26,172 bases of DNA. Origin: DATLSM01 sp049585815 (GTDB lineage Bacteria > Actinomycetota > Thermoleophilia > Solirubrobacterales > 70-9). Of this stretch, positions 8,367 to 16,649 are shown in pieces. Both the position numbers and the translations under genes were made by a program. The stretch lies in the NCBI GenBank assembly GCA_049585815.1, contig JBAVAR010000039.1, positions 1-26,172 of the forward strand, in the 5' to 3' direction. The notes beneath the pieces are model-generated. The model had not been told where the DNA came from and ran no database searches. It worked only from the letters and a program-made list of their open reading frames with translations. Every line of letters begins with the position of its first letter. The stretch's first letter is position 1.

Positions 8367-8666
8367 TTGGGACCTCACTGCTGGGGTTACCTGCTCGGTG
8401 CGATTGCTGTGTCCGGAGCGCTGTCGATGGCTGGATGCGGCAGTGGCAACAACTCCACTGGCACCGCTGGCGTTGTCAGTGGAGCTGTCAGGCCTCAGCA
8501 GGGCGGGAAACACCGACTACAGGCATGCGAACTCGCCGCCAAGGAAATAGAGAGGACTGAACTCGAACACATCAAGGAAGTTGTCAGTCCAGGATCAAGC
8601 GAAGCAAAGGAACTTGAAGCGCGCGTGCAAGAACGGTGGGTTGCAGCAGTATCGAAGTGTAGGTAG
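8367..8666 (+). CDS. Small putative lipoprotein, function unknown
   Basis: A 99-residue product if started at TTG 8367, directly behind a GAGG. The N-terminus is hydrophobic (WGYLLGAIAVSGALSMAGCGSG) with a lipobox-like MAGC. A Gly/Ser/Thr spacer and a charged, probably helical C-terminal part follow (ACELAAKEIERTELEHIKEV, ERWVAAVSKC), whose two cysteines could form a disulfide. I do not recognise the family. Start choice is uncertain because the frame is open back to 8157. It lies between the two tRNA-derived repeats and converges on ctaG. It may be accessory cargo or a decaying gene. Confidence 0.42.
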   Translation: MGPHCWGYLLGAIAVSGALSMAGCGSGNNSTGTAGVVSGAVRPQQGGKHRLQACELAAKEIERTELEHIKEVVSPGSSEAKELEARVQERWVAAVSKCR

Positions 8667-8686
8667 GCACCGTTGGTCGCTGCCAG

Positions 8687-8719
8687 AAAAAAGCCCAACC
8701 GGGTCTCCGGTTGGCTGAG
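8687..8719 (-). terminator. Rho-independent terminator of ctaG
   Basis: Read on the minus strand, AGCCAACCGG, a short loop, then CCGGTTGGGCT form a 10-bp GC-rich stem with one bulged base, followed at once by six T residues (plus-strand A run 8687-8692). It begins about 10 bp after the ctaG stop. It is the only textbook hairpin-plus-U-tract I see in the window. Confidence 0.85.
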
Positions 8720-8728
8720 CCCCTTGCG

Positions 8729-9643
8729 TCACTCCCGTGCTGATAGCAGGCGACTGCGCAGTTCTTTCCCCCGCCCCGCGGCGACGGCGCGGCCGGCCCG
8801 GCGAGGGTCAAGCTCGACCCCTCGCTCGTGGGCGAGGTCAAGAAGCTCCTGGCGCTCGGTGTCCTCGCGGGCCCAGCGCAGTACCAACCAGAAGAAGACC
8901 CCGAGCATGACGATCCCGCTCTGGATCATCAGCACCACTCCGGCAAGGCTCTGGTCGGTGAGCGGTTCGATCCCGTGCACATGGTCACTCACGCCATAGA
9001 ACGGATAGAGCACAGTGCCTGACCACATCAGGATGTTTGCCAGGCCCATCGTCGAGAAGTGGATTATCGCGACGTAGATCGCCTTTGCACCGTTGCCGAA
9101 CCATTCCGGCTTGGGGAAGGGCCCAAGCAAAGCCAGCCACATCACCACCCCGGCGGTGAGGAAGCAGGCGTGCTCGCAGAGGTGGACACCCTCGTGTTCG
9201 GCGGCGAGCTGGTAGGCCGGCGGCAGGTGCCAGCCATACATCACCACCTCCCAAAGGATCACCGCCACTACCGGGTGCATCATTACCTTTAGGTGCTTGA
9301 GACCCGGCTTGATCAGGAGCGGCACAAGGACCGGACCGGTGAGGCCGATCGCCAAGAGTAGAGCGACCTGGTCGAAGAGGATGGTGTGCTGAATCATGTG
9401 ACCGAAGACGAAGTCGTCTGCGAGGGAGTCGAGCGGACCGACCGTCGCGAGCACGATCGACGCCATGCCGCAGGCAAAGCTCGCCTGGCGAATCAGGGAG
9501 GGCTGGCGGCCTTCCTCCCGCAGCTTCCCGACCCGCACGAAGTAGGCCACGCCGATCAGCATCGGCAGCGTGATCGAGGTCACGACGGGCCATTCGAAGC
9601 TCAGGTCGAGGCTCAGTTTCCAGATGAAAGCGATCGGAATCAT
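8729..9643 (-). CDS. ctaG: Cytochrome c oxidase assembly factor, CtaG/Caa3 family
   Basis: A 304-residue polytopic membrane protein of the Caa3_CtaG family (PF09678), with about seven hydrophobic segments. The conserved histidine motifs of the family are present: DDFVFGHMIQHTILF in the second or third helix and HEGVHLCEHACFLTAGV further on, plus PPAYQLA before the latter. CtaG is needed to assemble a functional aa3/caa3-type oxidase, probably helping copper insertion at the CuB centre. The C-terminus (about 255-304) is a charged cytoplasmic tail. ATG 9643 lacks an obvious Shine-Dalgarno. No oxidase subunit gene is nearby. It stands alone with its own terminator between two tRNA-derived repeats, which is odd for a core respiratory gene. 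Its function call is firm. Confidence 0.9.
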   Translation of the reverse strand: MIPIAFIWKLSLDLSFEWPVVTSITLPMLIGVAYFVRVGKLREEGRQPSLIRQASFACGMASIVLATVGPLDSLADDFVFGHMIQHTILFDQVALLLAIGLTGPVLVPLLIKPGLKHLKVMMHPVVAVILWEVVMYGWHLPPAYQLAAEHEGVHLCEHACFLTAGVVMWLALLGPFPKPEWFGNGAKAIYVAIIHFSTMGLANILMWSGTVLYPFYGVSDHVHGIEPLTDQSLAGVVLMIQSGIVMLGVFFWLVLRWAREDTERQELLDLAHERGVELDPRRAGRAVAAGRGKELRSRLLSARE

Positions 9644-10065
9644 GCGGTATCGAATGGAGACTTAGAAGCAATTTTGCGGCCGAGAAACGCCAGCATCGTT
9701 GGCCACGCTACTCCCGTGCATTTTCCGGCAGGGAGCTGGCCAGGCTTGACGCGGAAGCCTTGGTGAAGCACCGGCCCTGGCGCCGCAGATGTCAGCTTAA
9801 TGAAGCAGCATGCCGTCCGACGTTGGCAAAACCGGCGGCGTTTCAGGTCCCTTCTGCTGCTTGTGTCAGGTCCGAATGCTGCGGCCCAGGGACTCGAAAC
9901 CGAGACGCCATGCCGTTCCAGCGTCCCCGAGCGGCTCCCTGCGCCTAAGAATGTGGGTTCGGAGAGGGCTCGGGTTCGGACTCAGACGCTGGAAGCGGCT
10001 GGCCGCCGCTGCTCACTGGCGCACGACTGGCGCACCGGAGCTATGTCGGCGGGGCCAGCTCACAC
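9644..10065. other. Non-coding stretch with tRNA-Gln-like fragment and short direct repeats
   Basis: I see no gene here. The stretch carries the second displaced tRNA-Gln fragment (9879-9898) and a near-tandem pair ACTGGCGCACG/ACTGGCGCACCG at 10015-10038. Parts of that pair recur beyond copy 1 (8283-8296) and just left of the intact tRNA (10730-10741). Frames across it have no hydrophobic or domain-like content. Confidence 0.5.
9875..9945 (-). repeat. Displaced tRNA-Gln 3'-end fragment, copy 2 (att-like)
   Basis: CTGCGGCCCAGGGACTCGAA at 9879-9898 is identical over 20 bases to the 3' end of the intact tRNA-Gln (10789-10808), in direct orientation. Downstream (toward higher coordinates) it diverges from the tRNA but stays similar to copy 1 for about 45 bases. 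The T-stem cannot pair, and the 5' two-thirds of a tRNA is absent. A 20-base identity ending precisely at the discriminator base is the usual form of an attachment-site duplicate left by a tyrosine integrase. Confidence 0.75.
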
Positions 10066-10464
10066 CTACCCTTCCGGGAGAAATCCGAGGTGCGTGTCTC
10101 TGAGTAGCGAGACCTCTCCGAGCAAGAGCAGCACGGCAATGAGAAGCCCGACCCAGTAGAACCCTTTCCGCTCGGTCTTCTCGACGATGACCGAAACAAC
10201 GATCATCACCATGGCTGGGGCCAGAGAGACCACGCAGGCAGAGAGGACGCTGCCGAAGGAACCTGGGAAAAGGTGCGTAGATCGACAGACCTGACTTGGT
10301 TGGGCCTCGGGACCGATGAGAGAGCCGCCGCCCGGGTTATAGGTGCAGCGCTGCCAAGAAATCAGAGTCAGGGAAACCCCTGCGATTGCAAATAGGAATG
10401 GGACGATCCATTTCGGATCGCCGCGCCTGTTGGGCAGCTTTTGGGGCCCGCGGGTGCTGGCCAT
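10066..10464 (-). CDS. Small integral membrane protein, function unknown
   Basis: A 132-residue protein with a basic, polar N-terminus (about 1-17), a first helix (about 19-37, IVPFLFAIAGVSLTLISW), a polar Cys-containing outer loop (about 38-70), then two further hydrophobic segments (about 73-95 and 101-119). I do not recognise the family. It starts at ATG 10464 without a Shine-Dalgarno, but TAATAT stands exactly 7 nt upstream, so the transcript may be leaderless. It lies alone between tRNA-like copy 2 and the intact tRNA-Gln, the position of element cargo. Hydrophobic periodicity and a plausible start and promoter argue that it is real. Confidence 0.6.
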   Translation of the reverse strand: MASTRGPQKLPNRRGDPKWIVPFLFAIAGVSLTLISWQRCTYNPGGGSLIGPEAQPSQVCRSTHLFPGSFGSVLSACVVSLAPAMVMIVVSVIVEKTERKGFYWVGLLIAVLLLLGEVSLLRDTHLGFLPEG

Positions 10465-10788
10465 TGCGCGAATATTAGGCTCGCCGCTGTCCTGCTCGCT
10501 GTGGGATACGAACGGCTACCGATTCAGCGCAAGGAGGGCTCGCCAGACGCCCCGGCACGGCGCTCGGACGCTGCATAACCTGCGAGTTCGCATCGCCCAG
10601 CGCTTCTTGGCGCTGGCCGCATGCATCACGCTCAGCTACCAGCTCGGGCGTCCGAGTCGCGCCCTGGTCGACTACGTCGCCTGAGTTGGCGTGGAATCAA
10701 TCATTTAGACGGCGCTGACAGGCGCATTTACTGGCGCACGAGCCCGGAGCCAGTAGGGCTTTTGGCTTGCCAGAGCCAGATACTTCGA
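10465..10788. other. Intergenic stretch, no gene seen
   Basis: Apart from the promoter of the small membrane protein at its left end and ACTGGCGCACGA at 10730-10741 (shared with 10015-10026), I see nothing supportable. The longest frame (plus strand, ending near 10684) has no recognisable composition and runs out of phase through the membrane-protein gene. Confidence 0.4.
10472..10477 (-). promoter_or_regulatory. -10 hexamer of a probable leaderless promoter
   Basis: TAATAT on the minus strand, 7 nt before ATG 10464, with an A immediately before the start codon. No -35 match is visible. The geometry is the same as at 3575-3580 and 15573-15578. Confidence 0.45.
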
Positions 10789-10859
10789 CTGCGGCCCAGG
10801 GACTCGAACCCCGACTACCTCGTCCAGAGCGAGGCGTGCTGCCATTACACCAGGCCGCA
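10789..10859 (-). tRNA. tRNA-Gln (anticodon CUG)
   Basis: The 71-base sequence folds as a standard cloverleaf. The 7-bp acceptor stem is TGCGGCC with GGCCGCA, with discriminator G. The anticodon stem is CCTCG/CGAGG with loop CTCTGGA, and the T-arm is CGGGG-TTCGAGT-CCCTG. Anticodon CTG (plus-strand 10825-10827) reads CAG glutamine codons. CCA is not encoded. The 3' end points toward the two displaced copies at 9879 and 8065. A TATCCT hexamer 12 nt upstream (10872-10877, minus strand) may be its -10 box. Confidence 0.95.
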
Positions 10860-10899
10860 AGAAGAGTCCGCAGGATAGCCGCAGGGAAGCTCCGGACGA

Positions 10900-12135
10900 T
10901 CAGGCGCCGATCTCAGCGAGATCGGCGCCGGGGTCGGCGAGCTGGGCCGATGCATCGGTGACGTCGACGCCGTCGGCGAGCATGCGGCGAGCTTCGGCGA
11001 GGTCTTCGGAGCGGCCCACGCTGAGCGCCCCGGCGACCCGGCCGTCCTTCAGATACCAGAGGGAGAATTCGCCGGCACCCGGGTCGCCGCGCCAGACCTC
11101 CTCGTCCCACTCCTGAGCCGGACCTACATACTCGAGGCTTGCCCAGTCGGCGAGATCGCTGAAGAAATACGGGACGACGTCGTAGTCGCGGTCCCCGCCC
11201 AGCATGTTGCGGGCGACGTGCATTCCCTGCTGCATCGCCACATCCCAGTGCTCGACGCGTAGCCTCCGTCGGTGCAGGACGCTCTCGTAGGAGCAGCAGT
11301 CACCGGCCGCGTAGATGCCCGCCACCGAGGTCTGAAGCTTCGCGTCGCAGACGATCCCGTCGCCGACCTCGAGCCCTGCCCGTTGGGCCAACATTGCGTC
11401 GGCGCGAACCCCGGCGCCGACCACTACCGCATCGCACTCGATGCTCAACCCGCTCTTCGTCACCACCGCTCGGACCCGGCCGTCGCCCTCGAAGGCCTCC
11501 AGCTCCTCACCACCGCAGACGGCGACGCCCTTGGATTCGAGCAACTCCTGAAACCAGCGCCCGGCGTCCTCGCCAAAGGTGCGAGAGAGGGCGACGTCCT
11601 CCATCATCACGATCGTGCAGCTAACGCCCCTTGCGGTGAGTGAGGCGGCGACCTCGGCGCCGATGTAGCTGCCGCCGACCAGCACCACATGCTCGGCGGC
11701 CTCGGCATCGGTGCGGATCGCGTCGGAATTGCCGAAGGCACGCAGGTAGTGGATGCCCTCGTTCTCGGCCCCCTCAACCCGGAGGATATTTACCATCGCT
11801 CCGGTGCCGAGAAGAGCCTTGCCGAAAGCCACCTCCTCCCCGCCCTGAAGTTTCGCGGTTCGCGCCCCGGGGTCAAGCGACATCACGTTGCACCCGCTCA
11901 ACAGCTCAACCTCATTTTCCTCGTACCACGAGGGAGGGCTGACGTAGGCCTGCTCGCGGGTCGACTCGCCGCGCAGGTACTCCTTGGTCAGCGGCGGACG
12001 TTCATAGGGAGGCTCTGGCTCCCGCCCAACCAGGAGGATCGACCCATCCGCCCCCTGTCGGCGCAGCTCGGCGGCGCAATGGGCGGAGGCCATGCCTCCG
12101 CCGATCAGGAGGAAGTCCGCCCTACGGTCAGCCAC
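10900..12135 (-). CDS. FAD/NAD(P)H-dependent reductase, ferredoxin-reductase/AIF type
   Basis: A 411-residue flavoprotein of the pyridine nucleotide-disulfide reductase superfamily (PF07992 with a reductase C-terminal domain). The FAD-binding GGGMASAHCAAEL lies at about 14-26, YERPPLTKEYLRG follows, VGGSYIGAEVAASL is the NAD(P)-binding fold at about 150, and GIYAAGDCC is the second FAD motif at about 275. VEHWDVAMQQG is typical of ferredoxin/rubredoxin reductases of the BenC/CamA/AIF group. No CxxC redox disulfide is present, so it is not a thioredoxin-reductase type. The electron acceptor is unknown, and no ferredoxin is adjacent. GTG 12135 is chosen because it gives the usual short lead-in to the GxGxxG fold. 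It overlaps the upstream trkA by 8 bases, so the genes are coupled. Confidence 0.87.
   Translation of the reverse strand: MADRRADFLLIGGGMASAHCAAELRRQGADGSILLVGREPEPPYERPPLTKEYLRGESTREQAYVSPPSWYEENEVELLSGCNVMSLDPGARTAKLQGGEEVAFGKALLGTGAMVNILRVEGAENEGIHYLRAFGNSDAIRTDAEAAEHVVLVGGSYIGAEVAASLTARGVSCTIVMMEDVALSRTFGEDAGRWFQELLESKGVAVCGGEELEAFEGDGRVRAVVTKSGLSIECDAVVVGAGVRADAMLAQRAGLEVGDGIVCDAKLQTSVAGIYAAGDCCSYESVLHRRRLRVEHWDVAMQQGMHVARNMLGGDRDYDVVPYFFSDLADWASLEYVGPAQEWDEEVWRGDPGAGEFSLWYLKDGRVAGALSVGRSEDLAEARRMLADGVDVTDASAQLADPGADLAEIGA
10903..10929 (-). terminator. Perfect 12-bp inverted repeat at the 3' end of the reductase gene
   Basis: GGCGCCGATCTC (10903-10914), a 3-base loop, then GAGATCGGCGCC (10918-10929). 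The hairpin directly abuts the stop codon (10900-10902) and encodes the last residues (GADLAEIGA). There is no T tract, so it would be an I-shaped, actinobacterial-style terminator or an RNA 3'-end stabiliser. It also separates the operon from the tRNA 40 bp downstream. Confidence 0.5.
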
Positions 12136-12811
12136 CGTTTCCCATCCCGTTTCGTTCGGGCCCAAAGAGCGCTTTGAGGTCGTCCTCCCGGCCGGGGTCC
12201 AGAACAGCAAGAATCTCGTCACCGGCCTCAAGCACCGTGTCCGGACCGGGGACGAAGCCCTTGCCGGAGCGAAGCACGGAGATCAGCAGGCTGCCTTCGG
12301 GCATTTCAAGGTCTCCCACCCGCCGCCCGGTCACCCCGGAGTCCTGGCCAAGCAGCATCTCGATTATCTCCAGCTGCTCTTCCTGGAGGTCGAGCAGGTG
12401 GACCAATCCATACTCCGGCACCTCGTGCTCGAGCAGGCGGAGGATCAGGTCAGTGGCGGAGACCGATGGCTTGATATCCAGCAGATCGAAGTGAGGGCGG
12501 TTGCGCGGGTTGTTGACACGGGCGATCACCCTGTCCACCAGGTACTTCTCGCGGGCGACCTGGCAGATCAGCATGTTGTCCTCGTCATCCCCAGTCACCG
12601 CGATCACCATGTCCGCCCGCTGAATCCCAGCCCGCTCCAAAACCCATAACTCCGAGGCGTCGCCGTAGGAGACGTTGTGCTCCAACTCCTGCTCGACGGT
12701 CAGATAGCGACGGCGGTTGCTCTCGATCACCGTCACCTCGTGGTCCTTATCGAGCAGCTCCCGCGCCAGGTTCCAGCCGACCTTCCCCGCCCCGACGACG
12801 ATGATGTACAT
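12128..12811 (-). CDS. trkA: TrkA-type RCK protein with TrkA-N and TrkA-C domains
   Basis: A 227-residue cytosolic regulator of cation transport. The N-terminal Rossmann domain has GAGKVG (7-12) and an acidic residue after the second strand (TVIESN), which predicts NAD(H) binding. It continues through GDASE and VTGDDEDN to VIARVNNP. The TrkA-C (RCK_C) domain occupies about 140-215 (DSGVTGRRVGDLEMPEGSLLISVLRSG). RCK proteins gate K+ transporters or channels in response to nucleotides. ATG 12811 is preceded by a strong purine-rich ribosome site (GGAGGGGGGAGG). It lies 20 bp downstream of a second, shorter TrkA-N protein. Mycobacteria have a similar trkA pair (ceoB/ceoC) next to an APC-type permease. 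Confidence 0.9.
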   Translation of the reverse strand: MYIIVVGAGKVGWNLARELLDKDHEVTVIESNRRRYLTVEQELEHNVSYGDASELWVLERAGIQRADMVIAVTGDDEDNMLICQVAREKYLVDRVIARVNNPRNRPHFDLLDIKPSVSATDLILRLLEHEVPEYGLVHLLDLQEEQLEIIEMLLGQDSGVTGRRVGDLEMPEGSLLISVLRSGKGFVPGPDTVLEAGDEILAVLDPGREDDLKALFGPERNGMGNGG

Positions 12812-12831
12812 GCCTCCCCCCCTCCGTCGTC

Positions 12832-13302
12832 TCAGGCGGCTTCCGCGGATTCGCCTGCCCCGGGACCGCCGCCGCGCTGGGCGCCGCCGCGGACCGCGTT
12901 CTCGAGCATGTCAATCGCGACCCGGGTGGGGCAGACCGTGTGCAGCCCCTGGCGTTGGTACCACTCGGCGCGCAGCGGGTCGAGCACCCTGGCGATCACA
13001 GTCGGCACCCCATAGCGGCGCTGGGCGATCTGAGCGATGATGATGTTGGTGTTGTCGCCATCGGTGGAGGCGATGAAGGCGTCCGCCTGTTCGATTCCGG
13101 CGGCGATAAGTGCCTCGGTCTCCAGCCCAGCCCCAACCGTGAAATGGCCGCCGAGGTCCTCCCATCCCTTCTCCAGGCCGACCTCGAGCCGAGCATGGGA
13201 CTCCGGGTCCTCGTCAAGGCAGGAGACCTCGTGCCCTTCACGCAGCATCGCCCGGGCGACAGAGGAACCGACCCGGCCACAGCCGACAATCAAGATGAAC
13301 AA
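12832..13302 (-). CDS. TrkA-N (RCK_N) domain protein, lacking TrkA-C
   Basis: A 156-residue protein consisting of one Rossmann RCK_N domain. GCGRVG (7-12), SCLDEDPE with an acidic residue after strand 2, FIASTDGDNTN and TVIARVLDP all align in order with the neighbouring TrkA. A Gly/Ala/Glu-rich tail of about 20 residues replaces the C-domain. It starts at TTG 13302. A shorter partner with no C-domain suggests a heteromeric gating ring with the next gene product. The upstream gene is the APC-Usp transporter, 77 bp away on the same strand, making that transporter the likeliest target. This is inference from order only. Confidence 0.85.
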   Translation of the reverse strand: MFILIVGCGRVGSSVARAMLREGHEVSCLDEDPESHARLEVGLEKGWEDLGGHFTVGAGLETEALIAAGIEQADAFIASTDGDNTNIIIAQIAQRRYGVPTVIARVLDPLRAEWYQRQGLHTVCPTRVAIDMLENAVRGGAQRGGGPGAGESAEAA

Positions 13303-13379
13303 GACACCACCGGATTGGGCTCCGCTCGCCCGCGGTATTTGGGATGTGGGTGCGTCACTCGGTCCACGCTCAGGGGATA

Positions 13380-15374
13380 CTAGTCTGCCTTGCTGGCCTG
13401 GGCGGGCGGCTCAGAGAGAGCCTCGGCAGGGGCGGTGAGGAGCACTCGACAGGGGGATTTTTTCAGCACGTACTCGGTTGCGGCGCCGATCTCGGCTGGT
13501 TTGGCGGCGCCGATCCCGCCAAACATCGCTCCGCCTCTGATCTTTGTCGGCGGCTCGGCCCCGACGACAATCGCCTCGGCGCCGCCGCGCCGCGCCGCCT
13601 CGACAATCCCGGCGCCGACGGCGCGGGCGCGAACCATCTCGGCGCTGACGGCCACGTCCTCATACTCCTCCCCGACCTGCTTAGCCCGCGCCAGAACCCG
13701 GCGCGCCTCCTCCTCCCGCTCGGGCGGAAGATCCGCATCCAGGGGCTGGGTCAGCGGGACCTCGACCACGTAGACAATTTCCAGGCGGGACTCGACGGGC
13801 ACGGCATCTGCCTCCTCCCCCTCGGCTGCGGCCAGTCGACCCGCGGTGGCGACGATATCGTCGTCCAGCTCGGTGCCGAAGACGGGGACCAGAATGTCGC
13901 GAAAGGCGACCTCCGACGCCTGCTTGATCAGGGCCTGCTCGGTGACCGAGATCCGCTTGGTCAGCGAGGTTTCCTCGAAGACCAGGCGGTAGACGACGTA
14001 GAAGAGAAGACCGAAGGCCATCCAACCGATCCCCACCCAGCGGGCGACGCTGTGGTAGGCGAGGACGCTGAGGAAGGCGAGGGCGCTGAGCAGGGCCGCG
14101 AACACCGCCGGCAGCGGCAGGCTTCGGCCGCGCCAGGGGACGCTCCAGGGAACACGGAACGGGCGGCGGCGATCGGGGTCCTTGAACCTGAGGCGGATGA
14201 TCGAGAGCTGGGCGATCGTGATCGTCAGGGTGACCCCGAAGGCGTAGATGCTGGCCAGCAGCTTGACGCTGGTCGGGGCGACAAGGCCGATCGCAATGGC
14301 GCCCGAGATCGCGATCGCCACATAGGGGGTGGCATTGCGCTGGGTCAGCTTGCCCAGCCAGCTGGGGATCTGCCGGTTTATCGCCAGTGTGTAGATGTGG
14401 CGAGATACGCCGAGCATCGAGATGCTCGCCGCCCAAAACAGCACCGGCGTGGCGATCAGGGCAACCAGCCAGCGCATCACGTCGGCGACGCCGGAGGGGT
14501 GGAAGGCGGAGACCACTCCTAGCACAGGTGCCTCGACATAGCGCCCTCCGAGCGCCGTCTCGGGCCCATGGGGACCGGCGACGACCGGTACCGCCATCAA
14601 GGCGATCGCCGCCATCCCGGCGTAGACGAGCGGTACCGCGATCGCCCCGAAGGAGACGATCCGCTTCAGATCGCGCGGTTCGACATCGATATCGGGGGCG
14701 AGGTCTGATGCGGCCTCAATGCCAGCGTAGGCGAGCATGGCGACGACGGCCGAGTAGACGATGTCCTTGAAGCTCGGGCTGGTGAAGAGATTGAGCTGGG
14801 CGGTGAGACGGTCGGGGTGCCAGACGACTATCACCCCGACGACGATCACGGCCAGCTGCAGGCCGACGTCGGCGAGGGCGAGGAGGGCCAGTGAGCGTTG
14901 ACGGCCACGTCCGGTGACGTTGAAGACGTTGAGGACGCAGACGACAATGATGACGAGGGCGGCGACGCCGATCTCCAGGCCGGGCTTGCCGAGACTGGGA
15001 GATATCGGCTCCAGGTAATGGGGGACCGAGATCGCCGCCAGGGCGATCACGATCAGGTAGTCGATCAGGATCGCCCAGCCGGCGATGAAGGCGATCAGCT
15101 CGTTGAAGGCATGGCGAGCAAAGGTGGATGAGCCGCCGCGCTCGCGGAACATTGCGCCTCCCTCGACGTAGCTGAGCGTGGTCAGCGCGAAGAGCATGCC
15201 GGAGGCAAGAAAGATCAGTGGGGTGAGGCCGAGGCCGCCGGCGGCGACGACCCCGAGCGCGAAGTAGATCGAAAATCCGACTGCCGAGTAGGCAGCGGCA
15301 AAAAGCCAGGGGACACCGAGGCCGCGTCGTAGGAGCGGATCCGAGCGCGACTCCTCCGGCGCGGGCTCGCTCAC
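13380..15374 (-). CDS. APC-superfamily transporter with C-terminal universal-stress (UspA-like) domain
   Basis: A 664-residue protein. The first 440 residues or so carry about 12 transmembrane helices of the APC (amino acid-polyamine-organocation) fold, including GLGVPWLFAAAYSAVGFSIYF, ERGGSSTFARHAFNEL and a glycine-rich helix 1. From about 480 it is soluble and Usp-like: RDILVPVFGTELDDDIVATA at the start, AEAIVVGAEPP in the middle and EYVLKKSPCRVLLTAP at the end. The ATP-loop glycines are only partly preserved. The family imports amino acids or, in KimA-type members, K+. Two RCK genes directly downstream favour cation transport, but substrate is not settled. GTG 15374 overlaps the previous stop (GTGA). 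Confidence 0.88.
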   Translation of the reverse strand: MSEPAPEESRSDPLLRRGLGVPWLFAAAYSAVGFSIYFALGVVAAGGLGLTPLIFLASGMLFALTTLSYVEGGAMFRERGGSSTFARHAFNELIAFIAGWAILIDYLIVIALAAISVPHYLEPISPSLGKPGLEIGVAALVIIVVCVLNVFNVTGRGRQRSLALLALADVGLQLAVIVVGVIVVWHPDRLTAQLNLFTSPSFKDIVYSAVVAMLAYAGIEAASDLAPDIDVEPRDLKRIVSFGAIAVPLVYAGMAAIALMAVPVVAGPHGPETALGGRYVEAPVLGVVSAFHPSGVADVMRWLVALIATPVLFWAASISMLGVSRHIYTLAINRQIPSWLGKLTQRNATPYVAIAISGAIAIGLVAPTSVKLLASIYAFGVTLTITIAQLSIIRLRFKDPDRRRPFRVPWSVPWRGRSLPLPAVFAALLSALAFLSVLAYHSVARWVGIGWMAFGLLFYVVYRLVFEETSLTKRISVTEQALIKQASEVAFRDILVPVFGTELDDDIVATAGRLAAAEGEEADAVPVESRLEIVYVVEVPLTQPLDADLPPEREEEARRVLARAKQVGEEYEDVAVSAEMVRARAVGAGIVEAARRGGAEAIVVGAEPPTKIRGGAMFGGIGAAKPAEIGAATEYVLKKSPCRVLLTAPAEALSEPPAQASKAD

Positions 15375-15565
15375 CGCTCCATCCGCGACGCAGCCCAGAG
15401 CCGCCCGGCACCGACGGCAATGAAGGCGACGCCGATCACCACCCCGACCGAAACCGGCCCGCCGCCAGCGGCGAGGGTGGCGAGAAGGATGACGACGCCC
15501 AGGGCGAGGAAGACGAACGAGAAGACCCGGATCGAACCGCGGTAGATCCCCTCCGGCGAAGCCAT
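15371..15565 (-). CDS. Small two-helix membrane protein
   Basis: A 64-residue protein with two hydrophobic helices (about 12-33 and 37-57) and short charged ends. It begins the transporter operon and overlaps the APC-Usp gene by 4 bases, so it may be a small accessory subunit. No known family is recognised. It starts at ATG 15565 with a TAAAAT hexamer exactly 7 nt upstream and no Shine-Dalgarno, so the operon mRNA is probably leaderless. Its size and coupling argue that it is real. Confidence 0.65.
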   Translation of the reverse strand: MASPEGIYRGSIRVFSFVFLALGVVILLATLAAGGGPVSVGVVIGVAFIAVGAGRLWAASRMER

Positions 15566-15575
15566 CGCCGCGATT

Positions 15576-16645
<1,070 letters not shown>

Positions 16646-16649
<4 letters not shown>

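Noticed and set aside
9879..9898. A second tRNA-Gln gene
   Set aside because: Only the 3' third is present. The T-stem cannot pair, and there is no D-arm, anticodon arm or 5' acceptor strand.
13344..14522. A 392-codon plus-strand open frame
   Set aside because: It is antisense to the APC-Usp transporter, and its Gly/Asp/Arg-rich sequence without hydrophobic or domain structure is a shadow.
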